NCBI GenBank assembly: GCA_902531515.1 | Contig: CACAEJ010000001.1 | Location: 124,001 to 188,000, forward strand | Source: an uncultured Pseudohongiella sp. | Lineage (GTDB): Bacteria; Pseudomonadota; Gammaproteobacteria; Pseudomonadales; Pseudohongiellaceae | Direction of reading: 5' to 3' | Length of the DNA: 64,000 nucleotides | Shown here: piece after piece, positions 10,236-20,777 of the stretch | Layout of the letters: each line of letters begins with the position of its first letter | Numbering within the stretch: position 1 is the first letter of the stretch | Made by a program: the position numbers and the translations under genes | Notes under the pieces: generated by a model | Told to the model about the DNA's origin: nothing | Databases searched by the model: none | What the model saw: the letters and a program-made list of their open reading frames with translations, nothing else

Positions 10236-11495
10236 CTAATTCCTCTTCATAGAATTGAAAAATTCATCATTAGTTTTGGTGCCTTTTAATTTATCTAAGA
10301 TAAATTCAGTAGCTTGCACATCTTCCATTGAGCTGAGCAGTTTTCGTAATATCCACATTCGTTGAAGTTCTTCCTCTGTAGTGAGTAAATCTTCTCTTCG
10401 AGTTCCTGACCGCCGGACGTTTATAGCAGGATAAATTCGCTTTTCAGCTACCTTGCGGTCAAGGTGGAGCTCCATGTTGCCTGTCCCCTTGAATTCTTCG
10501 TAGATCACCTCATCCATTTTTGAGCCAGTTTCAATCAAGGCGGTAGCGATTATTGTCAGTGAGCCGCCTTCTTCTAGATTTCGGGCTGCACCAAAAAATC
10601 GCTTAGGTCTCTCAAGCGCATGAGCATCAACACCGCCGGTGAGCACTTTTCCAGAGGAAGGGATTACGGTGTTATAGGCTCTTGCGAGACGGGTTATAGA
10701 ATCCAATAAGATGACCACATCTTCTTTATGCTCCACTAATCTTTTTGCCTTCTCAATTACCATGTCTGCGACTTGGACATGTCTCGAAGGCGGCTCATCA
10801 AATGTACTAGCAACAACTTCGCCCCTCACAGATCTCTGCATTTCGGTAACTTCTTCGGGTCGTTCATCAATCAGCAACACAATTAAACGAACTTCAGGAT
10901 TATTTTTGGTGATTGACTGCGCTATATTTTGCAAAATTAGTGTCTTACCTGCTTTTGGAGGAGAGACTATCAAACCTCTTTGACCTTTACCTATCGGGGA
11001 AGTTAGATCGATCACTCTCGCGCTTAAATCTTCCGTACTGCCGTTACCCAACTGAAGTTCTAATCTATCTTGTGGGAATAGCGGTGTAAGATTTTCAAAT
11101 AAAATCTTGTTTTTGGAGCTTTCAGGCTTGCTGAAATTAATCTCGCTAATCTTGAGTAGTGCAAAATACCTCTCGCCATCTTTGGGAGGTCTTATTTTTC
11201 CTGCAACAGTATCTCCTGTTCTTAAGTTAAACCTCCGAATTTGACTAGGGCTGACGTAGATATCGTCAGGGCCCGCTAAGTATGATGAATCTGCTGAACG
11301 CAGGAAACCGAAACCGTCTTGAAGTATTTCAAGAACACCGTCTCCATAAATGTCGGCTCCATTTTTTGCATGCCGTTTGAGGATTACGAAAATGATATCC
11401 TGCTTTCTGGATCTAGAAACATTTTCTAGTCCCATATCGTTAGCTGTTTCAAGAAGTTCTGCGATTGGCTTTTGTTTAAGTTCAGTTAAGTTCAT
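10236..11495 (-). CDS. rho: Transcription termination factor Rho
   Basis: Hexameric RNA-dependent ATPase that ends transcription. The N-terminal helical domain begins [18 protein letters not shown]; the cold-shock-like RNA-binding domain has GFGFLRS; and the ATPase has Walker [12 protein letters not shown], Walker [17 protein letters not shown] and the Q/R-loop region. Length of 419 equals E. coli Rho. It follows trxA with a 392-base AT-rich gap, fitting a long leader. In E. coli rho is autoregulated by attenuation in its leader; whether that holds here cannot be told from sequence. Confidence 0.98.
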   Translation of the reverse strand: MNLTELKQKPIAELLETANDMGLENVSRSRKQDIIFVILKRHAKNGADIYGDGVLEILQDGFGFLRSADSSYLAGPDDIYVSPSQIRRFNLRTGDTVAGKIRPPKDGERYFALLKISEINFSKPESSKNKILFENLTPLFPQDRLELQLGNGSTEDLSARVIDLTSPIGKGQRGLIVSPPKAGKTLILQNIAQSITKNNPEVRLIVLLIDERPEEVTEMQRSVRGEVVASTFDEPPSRHVQVADMVIEKAKRLVEHKEDVVILLDSITRLARAYNTVIPSSGKVLTGGVDAHALERPKRFFGAARNLEEGGSLTIIATALIETGSKMDEVIYEEFKGTGNMELHLDRKVAEKRIYPAINVRRSGTRREDLLTTEEELQRMWILRKLLSSMEDVQATEFILDKLKGTKTNDEFFNSMKRN

Positions 11496-11887
11496 AGTTA
11501 TAGTTGTAGATTAGTGGGGATTAAAATTTCATGTGTTTATTATGGAAAATTATTCAATGAATGCGACGAGCACGTTGAACGAAAATAAAGGTTAAAGGTT
11601 AGGTTTGATTATCGAATAAATAAGAATTTTAAAAATTTTATAGGTTTGTAGGGTAGAGACGCTCTCTTTCTTATCTACTAATTAAATTAGAATTAAAGTA
11701 ACGAATCTTTTGTAAGTAATCTCCGAAAAGCTATTTTCTTGTTTCAAATTCACGTTATTTGTATGCCTACTAACAGCCAGACTAATGGGTTTACTCAATT
11801 TACGAGGACTGGGAGCTTAGTAATATTTAGCAGAAAACCTGTCAACAAGGGGCTCACGAATGGGCAAGCACTCTCATTAAACGCAAT
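11496..11887 (-). other. AT-rich trxA-rho intergenic region, likely rho leader
   Basis: The only stretch over 300 bases without an assigned gene. Read on the minus strand it is AT-rich, with no convincing short ORF having a ribosome site, no strong terminator and no tRNA-like fold. By analogy with the long untranslated rho leader of E. coli it probably holds the rho promoter and leader. One promoter candidate is listed separately. Confidence 0.5.
11817..11845 (-). promoter_or_regulatory. Candidate sigma-70 promoter for rho
   Basis: On the minus strand a perfect -35 box TTGACA (11845-11840) is followed, after 17 bases, by the weak -10 TACTAA (11822-11817). It would give a leader of about 310 bases ahead of rho. 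The -10 matches only three of six consensus bases, so this is tentative. Confidence 0.3.
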
Positions 11888-12214
11888 TTACATGGCGCTG
11901 TCAATAAACTCTGACATCTGCGTCTTAGACAATGCGCCCACTTTTGTTCCCGCAACATCTCCATTATTGAAAAGAATTAGAGTTGGGATGCCCCTTATGC
12001 CGTATTTTGGGGCTGTATTGGGATTGGCATCCACGTCCATTTTACAAACTTTTAGTTTTTCTGCGTACTCACTTGCTATTTCTTCCAGAACTGGCGCAAT
12101 CATTTTACAAGGTCCGCACCATTCTGCCCAAAAATCAACCAAAACGGGTCCTTCTGCTTCCAATACGTCTTTGTCAAAACTACTGTCTGAAATGTGAACG
12201 ATATTGTCGCTCAT
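11888..12214 (-). CDS. trxA: Thioredoxin 1
   Basis: General cytosolic disulfide reductase, 108 residues like E. coli TrxA, with the active site WCGPC at Cys33/Cys36, the conserved [10 protein letters not shown] strand-helix and the cis-proline loop RGIPTLILF. No signal peptide. The ATG at 12214 is preceded by an AGGAA ribosome site. Encoded upstream of rho on the same strand, a conserved gammaproteobacterial pairing. The plus-strand open frame covering most of this gene is its antisense shadow. Confidence 0.98.
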   Translation of the reverse strand: MSDNIVHISDSSFDKDVLEAEGPVLVDFWAEWCGPCKMIAPVLEEIASEYAEKLKVCKMDVDANPNTAPKYGIRGIPTLILFNNGDVAGTKVGALSKTQMSEFIDSAM

Positions 12215-12381
12215 AAATTATTCCTTGTGTAATTTTATCTTTTTTAGCTATTACTTAACTTGAAGCCTTTCAATTGTCTAGATCACGCACGTTCTTATAA
12301 TAAAGAGAAATATACAGTATTCAAGGTATAGCAAGAATTAATTCTTCTTATACTTCCTGAAGAAGGGCAGAGATTAAATCT

Positions 12382-13419
<1,038 letters not shown>

Positions 13420-13576
13420 TCATAAGTATTATATTGATTCTCGCTTTAGACCTTAAGCTTAAATAACTCACATGGGACAGTCTTATAACATATTAGGCTG
13501 AAAAAAAAGAAGAATTAGTCTTGTTAATTATTCAAACCTCTATCAAGTTTCAGATTGTTCGATTAAAGGAAGGTAA

Positions 13577-14257
13577 GTGAACTGGAAAAGAATTATCGTC
13601 GCAGCTTTTATCTTTTTAGGCATAGGCAGCTATTTTTACTTCGGACTCAGTAAATTCTTCGACCTGAGTTTTGTGAAAACTCAGCTAGAATCCATCCAAA
13701 GCTTTACGAGTGAAAATTTTGAATTGTCTTTACTACTCTATTTCGTTATTTATTCTCTCACTGTGGCGCTATCTATTCCTGGTGCGGCGATATTAACATT
13801 ACTTTGTGGGGCCGTTTATGGTGTTTTCTGGGGCACTTTGGTGGCTTCATTTGCGAGCAGTATTGGGGCAACAATAGCGTTTTTTGTCTCACGGATTTTG
13901 TTGCGAGATTGGGTTTTAGGTAGTTTCGGAAAATACTTTGAAGCTATCAATAGAGGTATTGAGCGTGAAGGAGTTTTTTACCTATTTGCTTTAAGGATGG
14001 CTCCGTTGTTTCCGTTCTTTGTAGTGAATTTATTGATGGGGTTAACCACCATTAGAGCAACTTCTTTTTACATTGTTAGTCAAATTGGAATGCTTCTAGG
14101 CACAGTAGTTTACGTCAATGCTGGATCACAGCTAGCAACAGTAAATAGCTTGTCCGGTATAATCAGCCCCACAGTGGTTTTATCTTTAGCATGTGTAGGG
14201 TTAAGCCCGATTGTTGCAAAATACGTATTGAGCGTAATAAAAAAGGGAAGAGCGTGA
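13577..14257 (+). CDS. TVP38/TMEM64 (DedA-like) membrane protein
   Basis: Polytopic inner-membrane protein of the VTT/SNARE-associated family; members are linked to membrane and lipid homeostasis, with no assigned reaction here. Hydrophobic helices start at residue 5, and the family motifs GAAILTLLCGAVYGVFWGT and RMAPLFPFFVVNLLMG are present. 226 residues, beginning at a GTG with a strong AAGGAAGG ribosome site (about 13566-13573). Its stop overlaps the next gene's start (GTGA, 14254-14257), and the partnership of this membrane protein with a flavin disulfide reductase suggests a common redox-related job. Confidence 0.87.
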   Translation: MNWKRIIVAAFIFLGIGSYFYFGLSKFFDLSFVKTQLESIQSFTSENFELSLLLYFVIYSLTVALSIPGAAILTLLCGAVYGVFWGTLVASFASSIGATIAFFVSRILLRDWVLGSFGKYFEAINRGIEREGVFYLFALRMAPLFPFFVVNLLMGLTTIRATSFYIVSQIGMLLGTVVYVNAGSQLATVNSLSGIISPTVVLSLACVGLSPIVAKYVLSVIKKGRA

Positions 14258-15723
14258 AGAGATTTAAGAAGCCAAAAAAATTCGATGTAAATACTATTGT
14301 TATTGGTGCCGGAGCGGCTGGACTTGTTTCTTCAATTATTTTTGCCGGAGGTCAGGGCGAAGTTGTCCTCATAGAGCAAGGCAGGATGGGAGGAGATTGT
14401 CTTAATACCGGTTGTGTTCCGAGCAAGTCCCTAATCAGAAGTTCACGCCTAAATTTTGAACTCAATCATGCTAGTGAATTCGGGATTGAAATCGGACAGA
14501 AAAAGGTTAATTTCGAGAAAGTTACCGAACGAATAGACAGAGTAATAAAATCGATTGAACCGCACGATTCTGTAGAGAGGTTGACCTCCTTAGGAGTCAA
14601 ATGCATTCAGGGGTCGGCTAAAATTGAATCGCCTTATTTGGTATCAGTTAAGGGCGAAACGATTAGCACACGAACAATAATCATTGCAACCGGCGCTAGT
14701 CCAGTTTTACCGTCTATTAGTGGGTTAGAATCTATCGATTTTTTGACTTCAGAGTCGGTATGGAATCTGAAAGTTTTACCACAGCGATTGCTCGTTATTG
14801 GCGCAGGGCCAATCGGCTGTGAGTTGGCGCAGGCATTTTGTCATCTCGGAGCACAAGTTGTTCAGGTTGATATACAGCCACGTCTTTTACCAAAAGAAGA
14901 CCCTGAGATCTCGGATCTCGTCAGGCAGCAGTTTGAAAGAGATGGCATAAGTGTATTAACGGAACATGAACCGGTTAAAGTTGTACGAGAAGGCGACATA
15001 GATTACTTAGAAGCTCTCTACAACGGGAAAACTGTCCGTATTGAATTTGACAAAGTAGTCGTCGCCGTCGGAAGAAAACCGAATGTAGAAGATATTGGGC
15101 TCGAAGACTTGGGGGTTGAACTAACATCAGCCGGAGCGATCCAAGTGAATTGCGCAATGCAAACAAATGTTCGAAATATTTTTGCTTGTGGAGATGTTGC
15201 TGGTCCTTATCAATACACCCACATGGCTTCTTACCAGGCTTTCTATTCCTCAATTAATGCAATACTGAGTGGATTTTGGAAAATCCGAGGAAACTATAGA
15301 GCAGTGCCGTGGGCAACTTATATTAAACCAGAGGTAGCTCGAGTTGGTCTAATTGAGACTGATGCGAGGAAGCAAGGGATTGCCTTTGATATAACGAAAT
15401 ATGAATTTTCTAACTTAGACAGAGCTCGAATTGATGCAGAATCGCAAGGATTTATTAAGATATTAACTGTTCCTGGGAACGACAAAATCTTGGGTGTCAC
15501 AATAGTAGGACATCAAGCAAGTGAACTCATTGGTGAGTTTGTATTTGCGATGACTCATAATATGGGCTTAAGGAAAATTACTGATGCTATTCACGTTTAT
15601 CCAACGATGTATGAAGCAAATAAACTTGCTGCTAATGAGTGGCGAAAAAACCATCTGTCTAAAAAATATGTAGCATGGGGGGAGCGGTTTTTTGCTTGGC
15701 GACGCGGCTGTGGATGGTGGTAG
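14254..15723 (+). CDS. FAD-dependent pyridine nucleotide-disulfide oxidoreductase, mercuric-reductase-like
   Basis: Group I flavin disulfide reductase, about 489 residues. It has the N-terminal FAD dinucleotide motif (VIGAGAAGLVSS), the redox-active disulfide in GGDCLNTGCVPSKS, the NAD(P)H motif VIGAGPIGCELAQAF, the second FAD motif IFACGDVAG, and a C-terminal dimerisation domain with HVYPTMYEAN. It lacks the N-terminal HMA domain and the C-terminal vicinal Cys pair of true MerA, ending in RRGCGWW instead, so mercury reduction should not be assumed. I chose GTG 14254 because it overlaps the previous stop by 4 bases and gives a normal-length N-terminus. The physiological substrate is unknown. 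Confidence 0.86.
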   Translation: MKRFKKPKKFDVNTIVIGAGAAGLVSSIIFAGGQGEVVLIEQGRMGGDCLNTGCVPSKSLIRSSRLNFELNHASEFGIEIGQKKVNFEKVTERIDRVIKSIEPHDSVERLTSLGVKCIQGSAKIESPYLVSVKGETISTRTIIIATGASPVLPSISGLESIDFLTSESVWNLKVLPQRLLVIGAGPIGCELAQAFCHLGAQVVQVDIQPRLLPKEDPEISDLVRQQFERDGISVLTEHEPVKVVREGDIDYLEALYNGKTVRIEFDKVVVAVGRKPNVEDIGLEDLGVELTSAGAIQVNCAMQTNVRNIFACGDVAGPYQYTHMASYQAFYSSINAILSGFWKIRGNYRAVPWATYIKPEVARVGLIETDARKQGIAFDITKYEFSNLDRARIDAESQGFIKILTVPGNDKILGVTIVGHQASELIGEFVFAMTHNMGLRKITDAIHVYPTMYEANKLAANEWRKNHLSKKYVAWGERFFAWRRGCGWW

Positions 15724-15769
15724 GCCGATTCAAGGAAAGGCTTCTATTTGATTTTTCATAAAGAAATCG

Positions 15770-17338
15770 CTAGAAGTTATTCCACTGCTCGAGAAAAGTT
15801 TCAAAATCAATTGAGTCAGAGTTTTCGATATCTTGTTGATCAAGCAAAGACTTATTGCTTATGCTTTGCATATGCTCTAAGAAGGCCTCATCAATTTTAG
15901 CTTCTCTAAGAGTTCTTGAGTGTCTTTTAGAGTGTTCCATCGAAAATTCAAAGAAGGTAAGGTTTTCGCTTTTCATTTGATCAAGCATACGGCCAGATGG
16001 AGTGAGAGCTGGATTGTTAACTTTCTCCTCCTGCTTAACAATCGAAATAGAATACTCATTACTTTGATTTACATTGTCCAGAATGCACGCACTATGTTCA
16101 ATATCCCTCATCAACTCCATAGACCAGTCCTTTAAGCTCCTTTGTTTACCCTCACTAGAGAGTAGCAAATTAGGCTCTCTTCCTCGATTTACAACCAAGG
16201 TTAGATTATTGGCTACCTCAAAAAATTCATCCTTATTGCAATCGGGACTTTCGGCTAATAGGCAGTGCAATAAAAAAGAATCTAGAAAATGAATTTGCTC
16301 TCTATTTATTCCTAAAGGGGAATAGGGATCAAGGTCAAGTGCTCTAACCTCTATATATTCGATTCCTCGATTGGTAAGTGCCTCTAGAGGTTTCTCTCCA
16401 TTTTCAACATTACGCTTGGGCCGAATCGTAGAATAAAACTCATTCTCCAATTGGAGTAGATTAGTATTTATCTGTTGATGTTTTCCGTCTTTCGTATGGC
16501 CAATCTTTGCGTATTCCGGGAATGGCGTCTTTATAGCTTCACCTAAGCATTCTACGTAAGTCTCGAGATCGTTGTAGCAAACAAAAAGGGATTCTTGAGC
16601 TTCACTTTTGTAACCGAGGCTACCCATTCTTAAGCAGGTTGCATAAGGTTTGTATAAAGTAGATTTGTCTAATTCTGTTAGGTCATGTTCGCGCCCCTCG
16701 ACAAAACATTTGCATGCCGTTGGCGATGAGCCAAATAAATATGCAAGTAGCCAAGAGAATCGATGGAAATTCCTGATCAAATGGAGATACTTCTCCGTCT
16801 TAAAATTTTGAATTGAGCCTTCAAATTTGCGGTGCGTTTTGTACGATTCCCAAAATGAGTCGGGTATAGAAAAATTATAATGAATCCCGGCTATTGCTTG
16901 CATCAGACTGCCATATCTTTGGTGCAAGCCCTGCCGATACAGGGTTTTAAGTTTACCTATGTTGGATTTCCCGTATTGGGCGATTGGAATTTCGGTGTCA
17001 TTGCGCAGTGGGCAGGGCATACTCGTGACCCATAGGATCTCGTCATTTTCTATATTTTGTACCGTGTACCGATGAATGTTCTCCAGCTCTTGCAAACAGC
17101 TGTCGATAGTTCTGGACACTGGTGTAATTAACTCCAGTAACGCTTCAGAAAAATCAGTTGTAATGTAAGGGTTAGTTAACGCTGAACCTAGGGCTTTTGG
17201 GTGTGGCGAGAGCGATATAAGACCATCAGGTTTCACTCTAAGGCTCTCTTTCTCAATTCCTCTCTGGAGTGCACCCCACTCTTCCTTGAATACCGTTAGT
17301 TGGTATCTTTTGAGGCATTCATTAAATTGGTTGGCCAA
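15770..17338 (-). CDS. gshA: Glutamate-cysteine ligase
   Basis: First step of glutathione synthesis, ATP-dependent joining of glutamate and cysteine. 522 residues, close to the 518 of E. coli GshA, with GIEKESLRV, YSPTGI-like SPLGINREQ, EVRALDLDPYSPLG and the HYNFSIPDSFW substrate-site region. The start is a TTG at 17338 with AGGAG seven bases upstream; no ATG fits the conserved N-terminus (QRGIEKESLRV). Encoded after hslR/yrfG on the same strand with a 135-base gap. Confidence 0.96.
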   Translation of the reverse strand: MANQFNECLKRYQLTVFKEEWGALQRGIEKESLRVKPDGLISLSPHPKALGSALTNPYITTDFSEALLELITPVSRTIDSCLQELENIHRYTVQNIENDEILWVTSMPCPLRNDTEIPIAQYGKSNIGKLKTLYRQGLHQRYGSLMQAIAGIHYNFSIPDSFWESYKTHRKFEGSIQNFKTEKYLHLIRNFHRFSWLLAYLFGSSPTACKCFVEGREHDLTELDKSTLYKPYATCLRMGSLGYKSEAQESLFVCYNDLETYVECLGEAIKTPFPEYAKIGHTKDGKHQQINTNLLQLENEFYSTIRPKRNVENGEKPLEALTNRGIEYIEVRALDLDPYSPLGINREQIHFLDSFLLHCLLAESPDCNKDEFFEVANNLTLVVNRGREPNLLLSSEGKQRSLKDWSMELMRDIEHSACILDNVNQSNEYSISIVKQEEKVNNPALTPSGRMLDQMKSENLTFFEFSMEHSKRHSRTLREAKIDEAFLEHMQSISNKSLLDQQDIENSDSIDFETFLEQWNNF

Positions 17339-17473
17339 AATAACTCCTAATTGTCACGATATACTTCATATAGTTGGTTATTCTGTATCGTCGACGGAGT
17401 CGCATTATGTCAAATATCTACGAGACTTGGGAACATCCCATGGTGTCTCCCGGGCGTTCTAACCCATATTCTT

Positions 17474-17878
17474 TCAATTTCGCTGCTTAAACTCATGTAT
17501 CAAGCGCCTTTGTTTTTTATTTGGTTTCGAGGATGATGGCCAAAGTACTGGCTGCGCCTTTCGTTGGTCAGAAAGGACCTGACGTTTCTCGATGCTCTCC
17601 TGGGTTTCCTCAAACATTAGTTTTGCCTCTGAAAATGGTCTTCTTTGATCGTTTAGTGACTTCACTAAGACGGTCTTTTCATCAAACCCCTGTCTTAACC
17701 TAACTATTGCGCCTACTTCGATTTCCTTACTTGGTTTTGCTCTCTGCCCGTCTACCTGCACTTTCCCGCCCTCGATAGCTTGTTTTGCAATTCCACGAGT
17801 TTTAAAAAATCTGGCGGCCCATAGCCACTTATCTATACGGATCCGTGCGCTATTATAAGAGCTATTTGAGTTGGTCAT
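17474..17878 (-). CDS. hslR: Heat shock protein 15, S4-domain RNA-binding protein
   Basis: Small S4-fold protein that in E. coli binds stalled 50S subunits carrying nascent chains. The S4 motif is clear: RIDKWLWAARFFKTRGIAKQAIEGGKVQVDGQRAKPSKE. The C-terminus is basic. 134 residues. It overlaps the end of yrfG by 17 bases, so the pair is co-transcribed, as in E. coli. Confidence 0.94.
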   Translation of the reverse strand: MTNSNSSYNSARIRIDKWLWAARFFKTRGIAKQAIEGGKVQVDGQRAKPSKEIEVGAIVRLRQGFDEKTVLVKSLNDQRRPFSEAKLMFEETQESIEKRQVLSDQRKAQPVLWPSSSKPNKKQRRLIHEFKQRN

Positions 17879-18560
17879 ATCGGAGTCCGCTGATTTTGGT
17901 CGGAAAACATTGCTTAAAGTTATCGACTAAAGGAAACTCGGAAGATACTTGATTTTGTCGCTGACTATCAGGCCTTCTTATTCCCCATAAATATTTAAGA
18001 TGCTCAATTTTTGCCTGTCGCAGCACCGGCAGTGAATCATCAAATAGAATTGTTCGTTTTGGATCATACGGTTCGATCGTTTGCAGGCGCTTCCAGAAGC
18101 CAGGAGTTTCCTTTGCAAGTTTCAGGCTATGGGAGCTAATAAGCTGCTCAAAATAGTTAAAAATTCCGGTCTGTTCTACCTTTATCTGAAGAGTTTTTGG
18201 ATGCGCATTTGTCACTAGCAACAGCCGTTTGTTAAGTTTTTGCAGCTCCGATAAGAATAATTCAGCGTTAGGTCGCAGAGATATTTTATCTGCCACTGAA
18301 CGTTTTAAACTAGGAATATCGATTTTTAATCGTTCTGTCCAATAGTCAAGCGAGTACCAGTTCAATGTTCCTTGAACTTCTTTATAGAAACTCTTAATTC
18401 TCAAGAGTGATTCTTCTTTTGAAATTGAATTATTCTCTGCATAAGTCTCAGGGACTAAATCCAAGAAAAAGTAGTTGTCAAAACGAAGATCCAATAAGGT
18501 TCCGTCCATGTCGAACATAACTGTGTCAATTTCAGTCCAGGGAGGCGCTTTGAATTTCAT
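17862..18560 (-). CDS. yrfG: HAD-family GMP/IMP nucleotidase YrfG
   Basis: Haloacid-dehalogenase-fold phosphatase, 232 residues. Motif I is MFDMDGTLLDLRFDN (nucleophile Asp17, Asp19), motif II is LLVTNAHPKT and motif IV is TILFDDSLPVLR. The DLRFDNYFF variant after motif I is typical of YrfG, which hydrolyses purine mononucleotides in E. coli. Located directly upstream of hslR and overlapping it, the same linkage as in enterobacteria and pseudomonads, which supports the assignment. Confidence 0.9.
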   Translation of the reverse strand: MKFKAPPWTEIDTVMFDMDGTLLDLRFDNYFFLDLVPETYAENNSISKEESLLRIKSFYKEVQGTLNWYSLDYWTERLKIDIPSLKRSVADKISLRPNAELFLSELQKLNKRLLLVTNAHPKTLQIKVEQTGIFNYFEQLISSHSLKLAKETPGFWKRLQTIEPYDPKRTILFDDSLPVLRQAKIEHLKYLWGIRRPDSQRQNQVSSEFPLVDNFKQCFPTKISGLRYDQLK

Positions 18561-18665
18561 AACTATCTCTTGGCAAGTATGTCAGAGTAATGCAACATGT
18601 TTGTATTGACAAATGAGACCAAACTTATGAACTTCGGAATTATTCATTAACTATAGTCTTAACTT

Positions 18666-19508
18666 ATGTGGAAAGATGAACAACTCACAAACTTGCTGAA
18701 AATAGTAAGACAAGCTGGGGCAGAGATACTTTCTGTCTACTCGCATACAAACAATTATAATGTGAGTTATAAAGAAGATAATTCTCCGATAACTGAGGCT
18801 GATCGGCTCGCGAATAATTTAATTGTCAGCGCTCTGAAAAAACTACCATCTAACTTACCAATTTTATCCGAGGAGTCAGAGTATGTCCCGTTCAGTGAGC
18901 GCGAATCTTGGGAAGATTATTGGCTAATTGATCCACTGGATGGAACAAGAGAATTCATAAAACGGAACGGTGAATTTACGGTAAACATCGCACTTGTTCG
19001 AAAAGGAGTTCCTGAGATGGGTGTAGTTCATGTTCCGGTCAGTGGTGTGACGTATTTAGGTAAGAGGGGTGACGGGGCATGGAGAGTAGAACAAGACGAT
19101 ATAGTGAAAGAAATTCACTCGAGGGAGATAGAGCCACCTTGCGGTTTCCTTAAAATAGTCGCTAGTCGCAGTCATCATAACGATCCTTTGGCTAATTTAA
19201 TTCAAGATATTCCGAAAGAAATCCAAGTCGAGGTGGTTAGCATGGGGAGTTCTCTCAAAATATGCTTACTAGCTGAGGGCGAGGCAGATTTATATCCAAG
19301 GCTAGCTCCCACCTGCGAGTGGGATACAGCCGCAGCCCACGCAGTCCTGAAAGCCGCGGGTGGTGAGATTTTTGACACTACTTTTCAGCCGCTGAAATAC
19401 AACCAGAAAACGGATTTGCTTAACCCCCATTTCTTTGCAGTTGCTGATACAAATTTTGATTGGGAAAAGTTATTCAGCAATTATTCCTCTCTCTCAGACA
19501 CTCAATAG
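18666..19508 (+). CDS. cysQ: 3'(2'),5'-bisphosphate nucleotidase CysQ
   Basis: Inositol-monophosphatase-fold, magnesium-dependent enzyme that removes 3'-phosphate from PAP, a by-product of sulfate assimilation. Motifs: EDNSPITEADRLAN, LSEESE, WLIDPLDGTREFIKRNGEF and the late CEWDTAAAHAVLKAAGG metal/substrate site. 280 residues. There is no ribosome site before the ATG; a TATAGT box lies at 18652-18657, only eight bases upstream, compatible with a leaderless transcript, although no good -35 accompanies it. Transcribed away from yrfG. Confidence 0.94.
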   Translation: MWKDEQLTNLLKIVRQAGAEILSVYSHTNNYNVSYKEDNSPITEADRLANNLIVSALKKLPSNLPILSEESEYVPFSERESWEDYWLIDPLDGTREFIKRNGEFTVNIALVRKGVPEMGVVHVPVSGVTYLGKRGDGAWRVEQDDIVKEIHSREIEPPCGFLKIVASRSHHNDPLANLIQDIPKEIQVEVVSMGSSLKICLLAEGEADLYPRLAPTCEWDTAAAHAVLKAAGGEIFDTTFQPLKYNQKTDLLNPHFFAVADTNFDWEKLFSNYSSLSDTQ

Positions 19509-19627
19509 TTTTTAAAGCATCCTGTCAGAGAACGCTGGTTTTTAGGATGAGTGCTGTGAATCGCAATTCAGTGCTATTTCGAATAGAATCGCCAGTCCTT
19601 TATTGACAGGATTAGGGGGCCGTATTA

Positions 19628-20767
19628 ATGCACGATCGTGCGATATATAACAGCGACCACGAACTTTTCAGGGCTAGCGCTCGACGGTTTTTTAGGGAGG
19701 AGTTGGAACCCAATATTGATCATTGGGAAAAAGATGGGCTATTGCCAAAGGAATTTTGGTTGAAGGCTGGCGAAAATGGGTTTCACTGCTGCGGCGTCCC
19801 TGATGAGTATGGAGGTCCGGGTGCTGATTTTCTCTACAACATGGTTTTGTCTGAGGAAGTCGGTTTTGCGATTGGGGGAGCCAGTGTAGGCTTCTCGGTC
19901 TCCTCGGATATCGTTTCGTATTACCTTCTTCATGGAGGTAGTGAGGATCAAAAACGGCATTGGTTACCGAAGATGGTCTCAGGTGAGGCCATAGCTGCTA
20001 TTGGAATGACTGAACCAGGTTGTGGTAGTGATCTCAAAGCAATGAGAACTACGGCAGTTAAAGAAGGCGATGAGTATGTAATCAACGGGCAGAAAACGTT
20101 CATTACTAACGGACAAAATTGTGATTTTGTTCTCTTGGCATGCTCAACAGATCCTAGTGCGGGCGCTAAAGGGATAAGTCTCATCATTGTTGAGACAGAC
20201 CGCGCTGGTTTCAATAGAGGTAGAAATCTTGAAAAAATTGGCCAGAAGGCTGCAGACACCTCTGAAATGTTCTTTTCGGATGTTCGAGTCCCTGTTAAGA
20301 ACCTCCTTGGTAAGGCTGGAAGTGGTTTTGCTGTTCTTATGAATGAACTACCGAGAGAGCGGCTAACGATTGCTTGTCGGGCACTCGCAGAAGCGCAACG
20401 GGCATACGAGTTGACGGTTGATTATGTTAAGCAGCGGAATGCTTTTGGCAAACAAATTTATGAGTTCCAAAACACTCAGTTTAAATTAGCAGAGATTAAA
20501 ACTGATTTAGCTGTGGGTTGGTCATATATTGATCAGTGTCTCGCTAAAATCATAGATGGCAAACTGACTCCCGAGGAGGGTGCCATGGCCAAGTTATGGA
20601 CAACCGAAACAGGCAACAGGATTGTTGATACCTGTCTCCAACTCTTTGGTGGCTACGGTTACATGAATGAGTATCCCATATCTCGTTTATTCGTGGACTC
20701 GAGAGTGAGAAGAATTTATGGTGGCACCTCAGAAGTAATGAAAATAGTGATCGGCAGGACCATTTGA
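19628..20767 (+). CDS. Acyl-CoA dehydrogenase, long-chain/branched (LCAD-like)
   Basis: FAD-dependent alpha,beta-desaturation of an acyl-CoA. 379 residues with MTEPGCGSDLKAM, FITNGQNCD, KQRNAFGKQI and the C-terminal YGGTSEVMK. The position that holds the catalytic Glu in medium-chain enzymes (YEGT) is Gly here; the likely base is Glu244 in LPRERLTIA, the arrangement known from LCAD and isovaleryl-CoA dehydrogenase. This suggests long or branched substrates. It has a GGGGG-rich ribosome site and is the first gene of an eight-gene co-oriented cluster, 10 bases before the next gene. Confidence 0.92.
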   Translation: MHDRAIYNSDHELFRASARRFFREELEPNIDHWEKDGLLPKEFWLKAGENGFHCCGVPDEYGGPGADFLYNMVLSEEVGFAIGGASVGFSVSSDIVSYYLLHGGSEDQKRHWLPKMVSGEAIAAIGMTEPGCGSDLKAMRTTAVKEGDEYVINGQKTFITNGQNCDFVLLACSTDPSAGAKGISLIIVETDRAGFNRGRNLEKIGQKAADTSEMFFSDVRVPVKNLLGKAGSGFAVLMNELPRERLTIACRALAEAQRAYELTVDYVKQRNAFGKQIYEFQNTQFKLAEIKTDLAVGWSYIDQCLAKIIDGKLTPEEGAMAKLWTTETGNRIVDTCLQLFGGYGYMNEYPISRLFVDSRVRRIYGGTSEVMKIVIGRTI

Positions 20768-20777
20768 GAGGTAAGGC

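Noticed and set aside
11739-12197. Plus-strand open frame of 152 residues over trxA
   Set aside because: Antisense to a textbook thioredoxin gene; no ribosome site or family similarity.
14254-15723. Mercuric reductase (merA)
   Set aside because: No HMA domain, no C-terminal Cys pair and no mer genes nearby; kept as a general flavin disulfide reductase.
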